Shown here: positions 9,880-16,204 of the stretch, in pieces
Layout of the letters: every line of letters begins with the position of its first letter
How positions within the stretch are numbered: the first letter of the stretch is position 1
Source: DASYYE01 sp035946955
GTDB lineage: Bacteria; Actinomycetota; Actinomycetes; Streptosporangiales; Streptosporangiaceae
DNA: 25,929 nt
Assembly (NCBI GenBank): GCA_035946955.1
Contig: DASYYE010000291.1
Location: 1-25,929, forward strand
Direction: 5' to 3'
Program-made: the position numbers and the translations under genes
Notes under the pieces: generated by a model
What the model was told of the DNA's origin: nothing
Seen by the model: only the letters and a program-made list of their open reading frames with translations
Databases searched by the model: none

Positions 9880-9919
9880 CACAGGCTCCTTTCGGGTACG
9901 GCCCTGCATCCCCAGAGCT

Positions 9920-9976
9920 GTCAGGCGCTACCTGACGTTGTCAGGCGTCACCTTACGGCGTCAGGCGTAGCCTGAC
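9920..9976 (-). promoter_or_regulatory. Three tandem inverted repeats at 20-bp period (putative operator array)
   Basis: GTCAGG-N5-CCTGAC occurs at 9920-9936 (perfect), 9940-9956 (one mismatch, CCTTAC) and 9960-9976 (perfect), each starting exactly 20 bp after the last. On the minus strand the gene-proximal unit overlaps CTGACA (9924-9919), a good -35 hexamer for the zinc-finger gene. The identity of the binding protein is unknown; the zinc-finger/HTH product itself is the obvious candidate. Confidence 0.65.
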
Positions 9977-9979
9977 AAG

Positions 9980-10018
9980 ACGGCTGCCTTGCCAGCCGTG
10001 GCTTGGCAAGGCAGCCGT
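9980..10018 (-). terminator. Hairpin terminator downstream of the G1-like gene
   Basis: Arms ACGGCTGCCTTGCCA and its exact complement flank a 9-base loop that can itself pair (GCC-GT-GGC). It begins 28 bp after the stop of the minus-strand secreted-protein gene and separates it from the operator array of the next gene. Confidence 0.75.
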
Positions 10019-10046
10019 TGGTCTCGGGGAGGGCTCCGCCAGGCAC

Positions 10047-10748
10047 CTAACCGATGTTGACGAACGTGGACGTGAACATGGTGGGGGTGGGCCCTATCGG
10101 CCCGGTGCTGATCTGCAGCACGCCGGTTGAGGTCGCCATGTTGATGCGCACTACCGGGAGTGAGCCAATTGGCCTGCCATCGATTGTGGTCGCGGTGAAG
10201 ACGATATGCCCGAAATTCGGGACAGGATTCGCGACCGGGCTTTGGTGCGTGCCATCGATGCCGACGCATGTGAGGCTCGCCAGGCCGCCTCTGCCGCGGA
10301 TAGGCACGCTGAAGCCGCGGGTCACGTCCGCGAACATTCCGGTGGTCAGTGTCGGGTTGACATTGAGTGAGGTGATGATCTTGTCGCCGGGCCTGACGGG
10401 GACCGGCAGTGGGGTGACCACGCCGCGGATGTCAGTCTCGGCCATGAACAGCGGCCTGCCGCCGGAGCAGCTGAGTGCCACACCACTGGCGATGATGGAC
10501 CCAGGGACCACGACCCCGACGCCTGGGACCACGGTGGCATTGGTGGCGGTGCAGGTGAGATTGGGGACAATGAACGTGGTGCCGGCGGAGGTCACCGAGG
10601 GAGGATGGGGCAGTGCCCATCCCGCGTATTGCGTGGACGTCGCGACCTTGGGCCGTGGTGCGGCCGATGCAGCAGTTGGAGCGAGGACCACCAACATCGC
10701 GGCCACGGCCGCGGCGCTCGCCGTCTTGGCACTGATCCGGTGCTTCAA
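10047..10748 (-). CDS. Secreted G1 (glutamic) peptidase-like protein, probably non-catalytic
   Basis: 233-aa exported protein. The signal peptide is KHRISAKTASAAAVAAMLVVLAP ending TAASA, with cleavage likely before APRPK. The mature part shows the order of blocks of the G1 jelly-roll family: YAGWAL, TTFIVPNLTC, SGVALSCSGGRPLFMAE, VRPGDKI, FGHIVFTATTIDGRPIG. In G1 peptidases the middle block reads QTGT...C...W.E; here the catalytic Gln position is Ala/Ser while the Glu (in MAETD) may remain, so peptidase activity is doubtful. Assignment is by pattern only; it could be a different beta-sandwich protein. Start is TTG 10748-10746 with a perfect AGGAGG 6 nt upstream; an in-frame start at 10817 would bury the signal peptide. 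Confidence 0.6.
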   Translation of the reverse strand: MKHRISAKTASAAAVAAMLVVLAPTAASAAPRPKVATSTQYAGWALPHPPSVTSAGTTFIVPNLTCTATNATVVPGVGVVVPGSIIASGVALSCSGGRPLFMAETDIRGVVTPLPVPVRPGDKIITSLNVNPTLTTGMFADVTRGFSVPIRGRGGLASLTCVGIDGTHQSPVANPVPNFGHIVFTATTIDGRPIGSLPVVRINMATSTGVLQISTGPIGPTPTMFTSTFVNIG

Positions 10749-10804
10749 TGAAGGCCTCCTGTCAGAGCGACGTTTTCCCAGTGGGCCGGTTTTGGAACAA
10801 CCTG

Positions 10805-10834
10805 AGCGTATTGACACGCTGGGCTGAGACGCAA
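10805..10834 (-). promoter_or_regulatory. Putative promoter of the G1-like gene
   Basis: Minus strand: TTGCGT (10834-10829), 18-bp spacer, TACGCT (10810-10805). An inverted repeat AGCGT-N6-ACGCT (10805-10820) overlaps the -10 box. A second dyad TTCCAG-N8-CTGGAA lies upstream at 10860-10879. Confidence 0.35.
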
Positions 10835-10907
10835 TGGCGTATGGCCGGGGGAGTTTGTGTTCCAGAACGGCTGCTGGAATGACAGCTCCGGCACACTAAT
10901 TCGTTGG

Positions 10908-10920
10908 TCCGCTCAGCGGA
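10908..10920 (-). terminator. Short dyad after the aminotransferase gene, possible terminator
   Basis: TCCGCT-C-AGCGGA, 27 bp beyond the stop of the minus-strand aminotransferase gene, followed on that strand by an A/T-containing stretch. The stem is short, so this is weak. Confidence 0.35.
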
Positions 10921-10947
10921 GCCCCGCATCTGCCGGTCTGTGCGAGG

Positions 10948-11847
10948 TCACACCACAGGCGTGCCGGCCGTGGCGGTGAGTTCGGCGAACAGTTCCATCA
11001 GCCGGGTGGTGACCGGGCCGGGACGGCCGGTTCCGATGACCCGGCCGTCAATCGCGGTCACCGGCGCGAGGCCGCCCATCGTGCCCGTGACGAACACCTC
11101 GTCCGCGCTGTAGAACTGGGCCAGCGAGTAGTCGCCGACCTGGCAGCCGATCGCGGCCCGGGCCGCGAGGCCGAGGACGGCCGCACGGGTGATTCCCTCC
11201 GGGCACGCCACCAGTGCGGGGGTGCCGAGGCCGCCGCCCGCCACCAGGAACACGTTTGCCGCATTGGTCTCGGCCACGAAACCACGGTGGTCGAGCATGA
11301 GCGCGTCGTCCGCCCCAGCGGCATTGGCCTCGATCTTGGCAAGGATCGAGCCGAGCAGGTTGGCGTGGTGGACCTTGGGGTCGAGCACATCCGGCGGCGG
11401 CCGTCGCACGCTCGAGGTGATCAGCGTGATCCCTGTTGTCGCATAGACCGGTGGCTTGTGCTCGGCAAGCACAATGAGTGTCGGCCCGGACTGGTTCAGC
11501 CGGGGGTCCATCCCACTGGTGATCTTGACACCCCGGGTGAGCGTGAGCCGGATGTGCACCCCGTCGGTCATCTGGTTGGCCGCGAGCGTACGCCGGACCT
11601 CCTCGAGGATCTCCGCGTCGGATGGGACCGACTCGAAGGCAAGCGCCTGGGCCGAGCGCCGCAGCCGCGCCAGGTGCTCCTCCAGGTGGAAGATCCGGCC
11701 CTGGTAGAGGCGCAGGCCTTCCCAGACCGCGTCGCCGCCCTGCACGGCGGAGTCGAACGGGTTCACTGCCGCATCGTCACGGTGAGTCAGCCGGCCCGCA
11801 ACGTTCACGATGATGTCGCGATTGCGCTCGTCAAAGACTTGCAGCAC
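10948..11847 (-). CDS. Branched-chain aminotransferase-like class IV PLP enzyme
   Basis: 299-aa fold-type IV PLP enzyme. Hallmarks: FDSAVQGGDAVWEGLRLYQGRIFHLEEHL near residues 32-60, HIRLTLTRGVKITSGM, the PLP lysine K158 in LDPKVHHANLLGSILAKIEAN, DDALMLDHRGFVAETNAANVFLV, CPEGITRAAVLGL, and EVFVTGTMGGLAPV. These blocks are closer, as I recall them, to the C-terminal half of plant BCAT-like proteins (Arabidopsis At3g05190/At5g27410) than to IlvE. The reaction is unknown; amino-group transfer is family inference. GTG 11847-11845 has GGGGAG as RBS and lies 15 bp after the sulfotransferase-like stop, so the two are cotranscribed in the same order as the plant fusion. Confidence 0.88.
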   Translation of the reverse strand: MLQVFDERNRDIIVNVAGRLTHRDDAAVNPFDSAVQGGDAVWEGLRLYQGRIFHLEEHLARLRRSAQALAFESVPSDAEILEEVRRTLAANQMTDGVHIRLTLTRGVKITSGMDPRLNQSGPTLIVLAEHKPPVYATTGITLITSSVRRPPPDVLDPKVHHANLLGSILAKIEANAAGADDALMLDHRGFVAETNAANVFLVAGGGLGTPALVACPEGITRAAVLGLAARAAIGCQVGDYSLAQFYSADEVFVTGTMGGLAPVTAIDGRVIGTGRPGPVTTRLMELFAELTATAGTPVV

Positions 11848-11862
11848 CCGGCGCTCCCCAGC

Positions 11863-12615
11863 TCACCCGGCCACAGCGAGCCGGTGCGCGGCCAATTCTG
11901 CGTAATACGGCTGGCACCGTGCTGCCAGTTGCTCCAGTTCTGGTGGCAGTCCCGTCTGGCTGCTGCCATCCGCCTCGCGGGATCCCGCACCAGCGTCGCC
12001 GAACCCGGTGGACGCCCAGACCCGGTCGTACCAGTAGCGGCCCCAGACGCCGTCGAACGACGCCGGGCCAGGCGGCCACGACAGCATCGCCGGGTCGAAC
12101 CCGATACCCAGCGCCGCGCACAGCGCCTCCAGCGCCTGGCGCGGCCGGGCCGCGAGATCGGCCGAGTCGATCACCGGCCCGCCGAACCGGCGGAAGATCT
12201 CCACCTGCTGGGCCAGGCCCAGGCCGGCGAGTGTGGGATGCCGGCGCACCTTGGCGTAGGAAGCAAGCAGCCGCCATGGGTTCCGGATCAAAAACGCGTG
12301 CCGCATGCCATCCAGCCCCGCCCGGTCGACCTCGGGCAGCAGATGGTGCGTCATGTGCTTGGCGTAGCAGATGGTCCTGCCAGCGGGCAGCGCACCGGCA
12401 CGCAGCCGGTCCAGCACCTCGCGCCAGTCGCACGGCATGGACGCGATGATCTCGTCCCGGCCGGGGTGGTCGAGCCCGGTCTGCGTCAGGTAGAACCCAT
12501 ACAGCGGCTCGTCGATCACAACGGTGTCGGCCCGGGAGGCGAACGAGCGCATCAGCGCCGTGGACAGCGTCCTGGGCCCCGACCACATGGCAATCCGGGC
12601 CGGCGCGGTGGACAC
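11863..12615 (-). CDS. Sulfotransferase-like P-loop protein
   Basis: About 250 aa. The N-terminus IAMWSGPRTLSTALMRSF is a 5'-phosphosulfate-binding-type P-loop, followed by VVIDEPLYGFYLTQTG, CYAKHMTHH and AFLIRNPWRLLASY, all typical of sulfotransferase-fold proteins and especially of the N-terminal domain of plant BCAT-like fusions. Sulfate transfer is not proven; the protein may be a catalytic or regulatory partner of the adjacent aminotransferase. An ATG at 12627 is in frame, but it lies inside TATGAT, which makes a good -10 box exactly 7 nt before GTG 12615; I therefore take GTG 12615 as a leaderless start. Using 12627 would add only four residues. Confidence 0.83.
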   Translation of the reverse strand: MSTAPARIAMWSGPRTLSTALMRSFASRADTVVIDEPLYGFYLTQTGLDHPGRDEIIASMPCDWREVLDRLRAGALPAGRTICYAKHMTHHLLPEVDRAGLDGMRHAFLIRNPWRLLASYAKVRRHPTLAGLGLAQQVEIFRRFGGPVIDSADLAARPRQALEALCAALGIGFDPAMLSWPPGPASFDGVWGRYWYDRVWASTGFGDAGAGSREADGSSQTGLPPELEQLAARCQPYYAELAAHRLAVAG

Positions 12616-12622
12616 ACACCCG

Positions 12623-12648
12623 ATCATAGGTCTGGGCGCGTCCAGACC
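12623..12648 (-). promoter_or_regulatory. Putative leaderless promoter with a hairpin/operator dyad
   Basis: Minus strand: TATGAT (12628-12623), seven bases, then GTG. Immediately upstream GGTCTGG-N6-CCAGACC (12648-12629) fills the spacer region, a perfect 7-bp dyad where a repressor would block polymerase. Confidence 0.45.
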
Positions 12649-12720
12649 CGCTGCCTGGACTGTTCCTGCCCGCGCTGTGACGTGTGTGTGCCCCTGGCCG
12701 GGGCCGGTGCGCCCAGTACG

Positions 12721-12957
12721 TTAGTCGTACGGATCGGGCGTCGTGATGTATACCCGGCCGTGGGGCAGTCGCCAGACCATGACGCCGGGCAAGGGCTGGT
12801 CGAGTTGCCATCCCTGGACCTGTTTGGTCCGGTGGTGGCGTCGGCATAGTGGGGCGATGTTGCATTCACACGTGGGTCCGCCCTGATCGAAGGGGGATCG
12901 TGTGGTCCTGGTCACAGCGGACGGCCGGGTAGCCGCAAGTAGGGCAGGAACTGTCAG
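12721..12957 (-). pseudogene. C-terminal remnant of a 13E12/DUF222-type HNH endonuclease, frameshifted
   Basis: Reading from 12957 down, one frame gives PDSSCPTCGYPAVRCDQDHT, and a second frame continues PFDQGGPTCECNIAPLCRRHH and on to GVMVWRLPHGRVYITTPDPYD and a TAA at 12723. Joined, they form the usual HNH domain (paired Cys, DQDHT, N, HH). The frames change at a run of five G (12892-12896, C on the coding strand) where four would keep the frame, so a single inserted base broke it, or there is a homopolymer sequencing error. The DUF222 N-terminal domain (normally several hundred residues) is absent upstream, so this is a remnant in any case. Such genes are multicopy and mobile-like in actinomycetes. 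Confidence 0.7.
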
Positions 12958-13284
12958 GTACGTCGGAACCTTGCGGAGTCCGGACTTACTTCGCGGGGGA
13001 TCTTGCGGAGTCCGGATGTAGGTTGCGGGAGCTACGGCGGAGGTGCGGATTCTCCGGCGGTGTCTTGTGCAGGTGAGGGTTCGAGGTCCGGGGTTAGGTT
13101 GCGAATCGCTACCGGGTTGGGCCGGGTGGTGGCGGGCAATGTCGTCTGTGATGGCACTGCACGGGGGGAGGCGGCCCAGCTGGGTCATGTCGTCCGCCCG
13201 GTGCGGCGCGGGTACTGGACGACCGCTGGGCGGCCCGGTGGCGGCGTGGTCGGGTGGGTCTGTCCTAACTGGAGGGAGCATGGT
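12958..13284. other. Gene-free stretch with a 15-bp direct repeat
   Basis: Between the HNH remnant and the S9 peptidase start. CTTGCGGAGTCCGGA occurs at 12970-12984 and again at 13002-13016 (32-bp period), with a degenerate third unit (GGTTGCGGGAGC) after it. The repeats abut the point where the HNH homology stops and may mark the deletion join. No clear promoter, RNA or protein was recognised in the remaining 270 bp; the open frames there have no family signature. Confidence 0.55.
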
Positions 13285-15069
13285 TTGGGTCAGCCGGGCG
13301 GCCAGCAGTGGCGGCGGCGGTTCGGCACGCCGCTGATCGCGCGTACTCAGGTGGCTGGTGCCTGCCCTGGCCGTGGCCTGGTGGTCACCAATCGCAGCGG
13401 GACGTTTCAGCTGTACGCGTGGGAGGTGGACTCCGGTGCGTTACGGCAGCTCACCGAGCGTCCGGCAGGGACCATTCATGGGGTGATCGAGCCGTCTGGT
13501 GGCCGGGTGTTCTTCCTCGATGACCCGTCCGGCGGCGAACGCGGGCACTGGACGGCGGTTCCCTGGGCGGGGGGTGCGGGTACCAGCCTGACGCCGCAGC
13601 TTGCTCCGTACCGTTCCAGCCAGCTCAGCTTCGCGCGTGTCAGTGGGGCGGCGGCGTTCTGCGGTGACGGGCGGTGGCTGTGGTGCGCGGGCACGGTGAC
13701 CCGTTTCCCGTACCTGGTCGAGTGCCCGGTGCTCGAGGACATCGGGCAGGTGGTCGTGCTCGCTGCCGCCACGGCGCACGGGTATCCGGACACGCTGCTG
13801 GCGGTGGCTGCGGGCAGCGGGGAGGTCCTCGCCCGCCTGGCCGATGACGGAGCCCTGCTGCAGCCGGTCGCCTTCCGCCACGGCCGCGTGCTGGCCGCAA
13901 CCGACCGCACCGGCGATGTCCGCCCTTTGCTGTGGCGGCCGGCGGATGGTGCGGTCCGCAGGGTCGATGCCGGGCTGCCGGGAGATGTCGTCCCGCTGGA
14001 CTGGTCGCCGGACGGCCGCCGGCTGCTGCTGCTGCAAACCCATCGTGGCATCCAGCGGCTGCACGAATACCACCTCGGCACCGGCCGCACCCGCCGCACC
14101 GGCGACAGGTCCGGCTCGTACGGGCATTCCATCAGCTTCTCGGCCGACCCGGGCGGCTACTACCATCCGCGGACCGGCGAGGTCTTCGCGTTGTGGCAGG
14201 ACGGCACGCATCCGCCGCGCCTGCTCACTTTGGGCGGCCCGTCTGGGGCAGTGCGCCGCGTGGTGCTCCCGGCTGGCAGCCCGCCGCGCAGCCACCGGTG
14301 GCGGTCGGTCACCTTCACCTCCGCCGACGGGACACCCGTCCAGGGATGGCTGCTGACCCCGCGCGGCAACGGGCCATGGCCGGCCGTGGTGCACCTGCGC
14401 GGCGGACCGCACCTGGTGACCACCGAGAGCTGGCTGCCGGCCGCGCAGGCCTGGGCCGACCACGGCTTCGCCTTCCTGACCATCAACTACCGCGGCTCGA
14501 CCAGCTTCGGACGTGACTTCCAGGAACAGATCGTCGGCCGCCAGGGCGAACTGGAGGTCACGGACGCGGCGGCCGGGAGGGACTGGCTGGTCGCCAACGG
14601 GCTGGCCAGGCCGGACCAGGTGGCGCTCACCGGCTGGTCCTACGGCGGCTACCTCACGCTGCTCGCCCTGGGCCGCTGCCCGGACCTGTGGGCGGCCGGG
14701 ATCGCCGCCGTGGCAGTCGCTGACCTGCAAGCCACCTACCAGCAGACCACCGAGCAGTCCCGCGCGTTCATGCGCCGCATGCTGGGCGGCACCCCGCACG
14801 AGTGCCCCCACGCGTATGCGACAGCATCCCCTCTGTCTTACGCGGCAGCGGTGCGCGTCCCCATCCTCGTCATCCAAGGCCGACACGACCCCCGCTGCCC
14901 ACCAGGACAGATGCAAGGCTACCTGTCGGTGATGCGCGACCTCGGCAAGGCCATCGACGTGGAATGGATCGAGCACGGCCACGTGGGACCACGGGCCAGC
15001 GCAGAACACGCCGCCCAAGTACAGGACAGGCAAATACAGTTCATCCAAAGCGCACTGGCCACACCCTGA
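13285..15069 (+). CDS. S9 family peptidase (prolyl oligopeptidase type)
   Basis: About 594 aa, cytoplasmic (no signal peptide). The N-terminal 330 residues form a beta-propeller-like region (repeats such as LDWSPDGRRLLLL and VFFLDDPSGGERGHW). The C-terminal alpha/beta-hydrolase domain has the nucleophile S452 in TGWSYGGY, D535 in IQGRHDPRCP, H566 in EHGHVG, and the oxyanion-side HLRGGPH and INYRGSTSFGRDFQ. It probably cleaves short peptides, often after proline; the specificity is not readable. The frame stays open upstream to 13003, but that part has no family features. I choose TTG 13285, which has GGAGGGAG 6 nt upstream and gives the usual N-terminus (WRRRFGTPLIA). An ATG at 13280 shares the RBS but is out of frame and stops after 18 codons. 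Confidence 0.88.
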   Translation: MGQPGGQQWRRRFGTPLIARTQVAGACPGRGLVVTNRSGTFQLYAWEVDSGALRQLTERPAGTIHGVIEPSGGRVFFLDDPSGGERGHWTAVPWAGGAGTSLTPQLAPYRSSQLSFARVSGAAAFCGDGRWLWCAGTVTRFPYLVECPVLEDIGQVVVLAAATAHGYPDTLLAVAAGSGEVLARLADDGALLQPVAFRHGRVLAATDRTGDVRPLLWRPADGAVRRVDAGLPGDVVPLDWSPDGRRLLLLQTHRGIQRLHEYHLGTGRTRRTGDRSGSYGHSISFSADPGGYYHPRTGEVFALWQDGTHPPRLLTLGGPSGAVRRVVLPAGSPPRSHRWRSVTFTSADGTPVQGWLLTPRGNGPWPAVVHLRGGPHLVTTESWLPAAQAWADHGFAFLTINYRGSTSFGRDFQEQIVGRQGELEVTDAAAGRDWLVANGLARPDQVALTGWSYGGYLTLLALGRCPDLWAAGIAAVAVADLQATYQQTTEQSRAFMRRMLGGTPHECPHAYATASPLSYAAAVRVPILVIQGRHDPRCPPGQMQGYLSVMRDLGKAIDVEWIEHGHVGPRASAEHAAQVQDRQIQFIQSALATP

Positions 15070-15216
15070 CCTCCCGCCAGGAGCCCGCTGGACCGGGGCC
15101 GACCCCAGGAGCACTGCGGATGGCTCCCGCGCCCGCTGCTCGAGTCCCTGGCACCGGCGTCCGCGGCCATGCCAGGAGGCGGAGTCCTTCGGGTGAGACG
15201 TATGCCACGCTGAGGC

Positions 15217-15618
15217 ATGCTCCGCGTCAACTGGGACACCATCCGGCTCTTCCTTCACGTGCTGGCGGCCACGATCTGGGTCGGTGGGCAGATCACACTC
15301 GCCGTGCTCGTGCCGGTCCTGCGCCGTCTTGGCACCGACATCCCGCGCGCCGCGGCACGCCGCTTCAACCAGGTCGCCTGGCCTGCGTTCGCGGTCCTGG
15401 TCATCACGGGGGTCTGGAATATGGCTGCGGTCCGCTCCCAGATCCACGGGAGTTACGAGACGACCCTCGTCGTCAAGCTGATCGCGGTGCTCGTCTCCGG
15501 CGTGGCCGCTGCCCTGCACATGCGTGCCCGTAGCGCCACCGGCTTGGCCGTGTTCGGCGCGCTCACCGGTCTCAGCGCCCTGGCCGCACTGTTCCTGGGT
15601 GTACTCCTGGCCGGATGA
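15217..15618 (+). CDS. CopD-like four-helix membrane protein
   Basis: 133-aa membrane protein with four hydrophobic segments. The first contains FLHVLAATIWVGGQ, the His/Trp-Val-Gly-Gly signature shared by CopD-type copper-export and related heme-binding membrane proteins. RRFNQVAWPAFAVLVITGVWNM and VVKLIAVLVSGVAAALHMRAR follow, and the final helix ends at the C-terminus. A role in copper handling is a family inference only; the protein is half the length of full CopD and no other copper gene is nearby. The start is ATG 15217; the upstream GCTGAGGC is a weak RBS. Confidence 0.75.
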   Translation: MLRVNWDTIRLFLHVLAATIWVGGQITLAVLVPVLRRLGTDIPRAAARRFNQVAWPAFAVLVITGVWNMAAVRSQIHGSYETTLVVKLIAVLVSGVAAALHMRARSATGLAVFGALTGLSALAALFLGVLLAG

Positions 15619-15658
15619 CCGGGCTCCCTCGCCATCGAGGCGTGATGGTCGAGGTACT

Positions 15659-15670
15659 GATAACAGCAAC
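15659..15670 (+). repeat. Interspersed repeat GATAACAGCAA(C), copy 3
   Basis: Eleven of twelve bases match the repeat (final C for G). It lies 40 bp after the CopD-like stop and forms the left arm of a hairpin with TGCTGT at 15674-15679. Confidence 0.6.
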
Positions 15671-15698
15671 AGGTGCTGTGCTCAACAGCAGGCGCTGT
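15663..15698 (+). repeat. Two adjacent small hairpins built on ACAGC/GCTGT
   Basis: ACAGCA-ACAGG-TGCTGT (15663-15679) and ACAGC-AGGC-GCTGT (15685-15698) are separated by 5 bp. Together with repeat copies 3 and 4 they form a compact cluster in the CopD-arsR gap. Confidence 0.5.
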
Positions 15699-15704
15699 GA
15701 TGCA

Positions 15705-15716
15705 GATAACAGCAAG
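15705..15716 (+). repeat. Interspersed repeat GATAACAGCAAG, copy 4
   Basis: Exact copy, 107 bp before the arsR start codon, followed by the palindromic CATGCAT-containing stretch (GCAA-N7-TTGC). Confidence 0.75.
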
Positions 15717-15746
15717 CATGCATTGCGGGGTGGCGCAACTGCCTGG

Positions 15747-15765
15747 CCGCCCCCGTTGGGGGCGG
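15747..15765 (+). terminator. GC-rich hairpin, probable terminator
   Basis: CCGCCCCC-GTT-GGGGGCGG, eight-bp stem with a three-base loop, followed by GGTTCCTC. It lies between the CopD-like gene and the arsR promoter. Confidence 0.55.
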
Positions 15766-15771
15766 GGTTCC

Positions 15772-15800
15772 TCGACAGTCCATCGCCAGTGAGATATATT
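15772..15800 (+). promoter_or_regulatory. arsR promoter and possible operator
   Basis: TCGACA (15772-15777), 17-bp spacer, TATATT (15795-15800): the best housekeeping-like promoter in the window. The expected transcript would start within a few bases of the arsR ATG (15812), so the leader is minimal. ATATAT...ATGTAT (15794-15799 and 15812-15817) is an imperfect dyad across the start site, where an ArsR autorepressor could bind. Confidence 0.55.
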
Positions 15801-15811
15801 TCTAATCAGTT

Positions 15812-16204
15812 ATGTATGACCTGGTGTTCGAAGTACTCGCGGAACCGCACCGGCGGCGGATCCTCGACCTCCTCCGGGAGGGGGAGCGGCCGGTGGGCGA
15901 CCTCGTGACCGGCCTCGGGCTCAGCCAGCCGGGGGTGTCCAAGCACCTGCGGATACTGCGTCACGCCGGGTTGGTCCAGGTCAGGGCCGTTGGGCAGCGC
16001 CGTCTGTACCGGCTGCAGCCGGACGGCCTGCGGCAGGTCGACGAATGGCTGGCGCCCTACCGCGCGGCCTGGCGCGGGCACCTCGACGCGCTCGAAACCC
16101 ACCTCGCGGAGATGCACCACGACCCGGGAACAAGCCAGGACACTGATAACAGCAAGAGGCGTGGGCGCCGCGACCATGGAGAGGAACGGGACGATGACGG
16201 CTGA
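15812..16204 (+). CDS. ArsR-family winged-helix repressor
   Basis: 130-aa transcription factor. EVLAEPHRRRILDLL opens the fold, the recognition helix is LSQPGVSKHLRILRHAGLV, and the wing is VRAVGQRRLYRL; the remainder LRQVDEWLAPYRAAWRGHLDALE is the dimerisation helix. No metal-binding CxC is seen, so it belongs to the metal-independent ArsR class usually paired with SRPBCC proteins, as here: the next gene overlaps it by 11 bp. The last 25 residues (from about GTSQDTDNSK) are charged and low-complexity; DNSK is encoded by copy 5 of the GATAACAGCAAG repeat, so the tail may be a late addition. Likely role: autoregulated repressor of itself and the partner gene; the ligand is unknown. Confidence 0.9.
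   Translation: MYDLVFEVLAEPHRRRILDLLREGERPVGDLVTGLGLSQPGVSKHLRILRHAGLVQVRAVGQRRLYRLQPDGLRQVDEWLAPYRAAWRGHLDALETHLAEMHHDPGTSQDTDNSKRRGRRDHGEERDDDG
16145..16156 (+). repeat. Interspersed repeat GATAACAGCAAG, copy 5
   Basis: Exact copy, the only one inside a gene: it lies in the 3' end of arsR (reading Asp-Asn-Ser-Lys) 38 bp before the SRPBCC start. Confidence 0.75.

Noticed and set aside
9920..9976. CRISPR-like array
   Set aside because: Only three units of 20-bp period with no unique spacers; dyad symmetry fits an operator array.
11287..12849. 520-codon open frame on the plus strand
   Set aside because: Antisense to the aminotransferase, sulfotransferase and HNH remnant, with Arg/Gly/Pro-rich composition from GC-biased codons and no family motif.
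15095..15106. GGGG-CCGA-CCCC after the S9 peptidase as a terminator
   Set aside because: Four-bp stem only, easily found by chance at this GC content.
13441..15669. 742-codon open frame on the minus strand
   Set aside because: Antisense to the S9 peptidase and CopD-like gene, whose catalytic motifs are clear on the plus strand; this frame has no recognisable domain.
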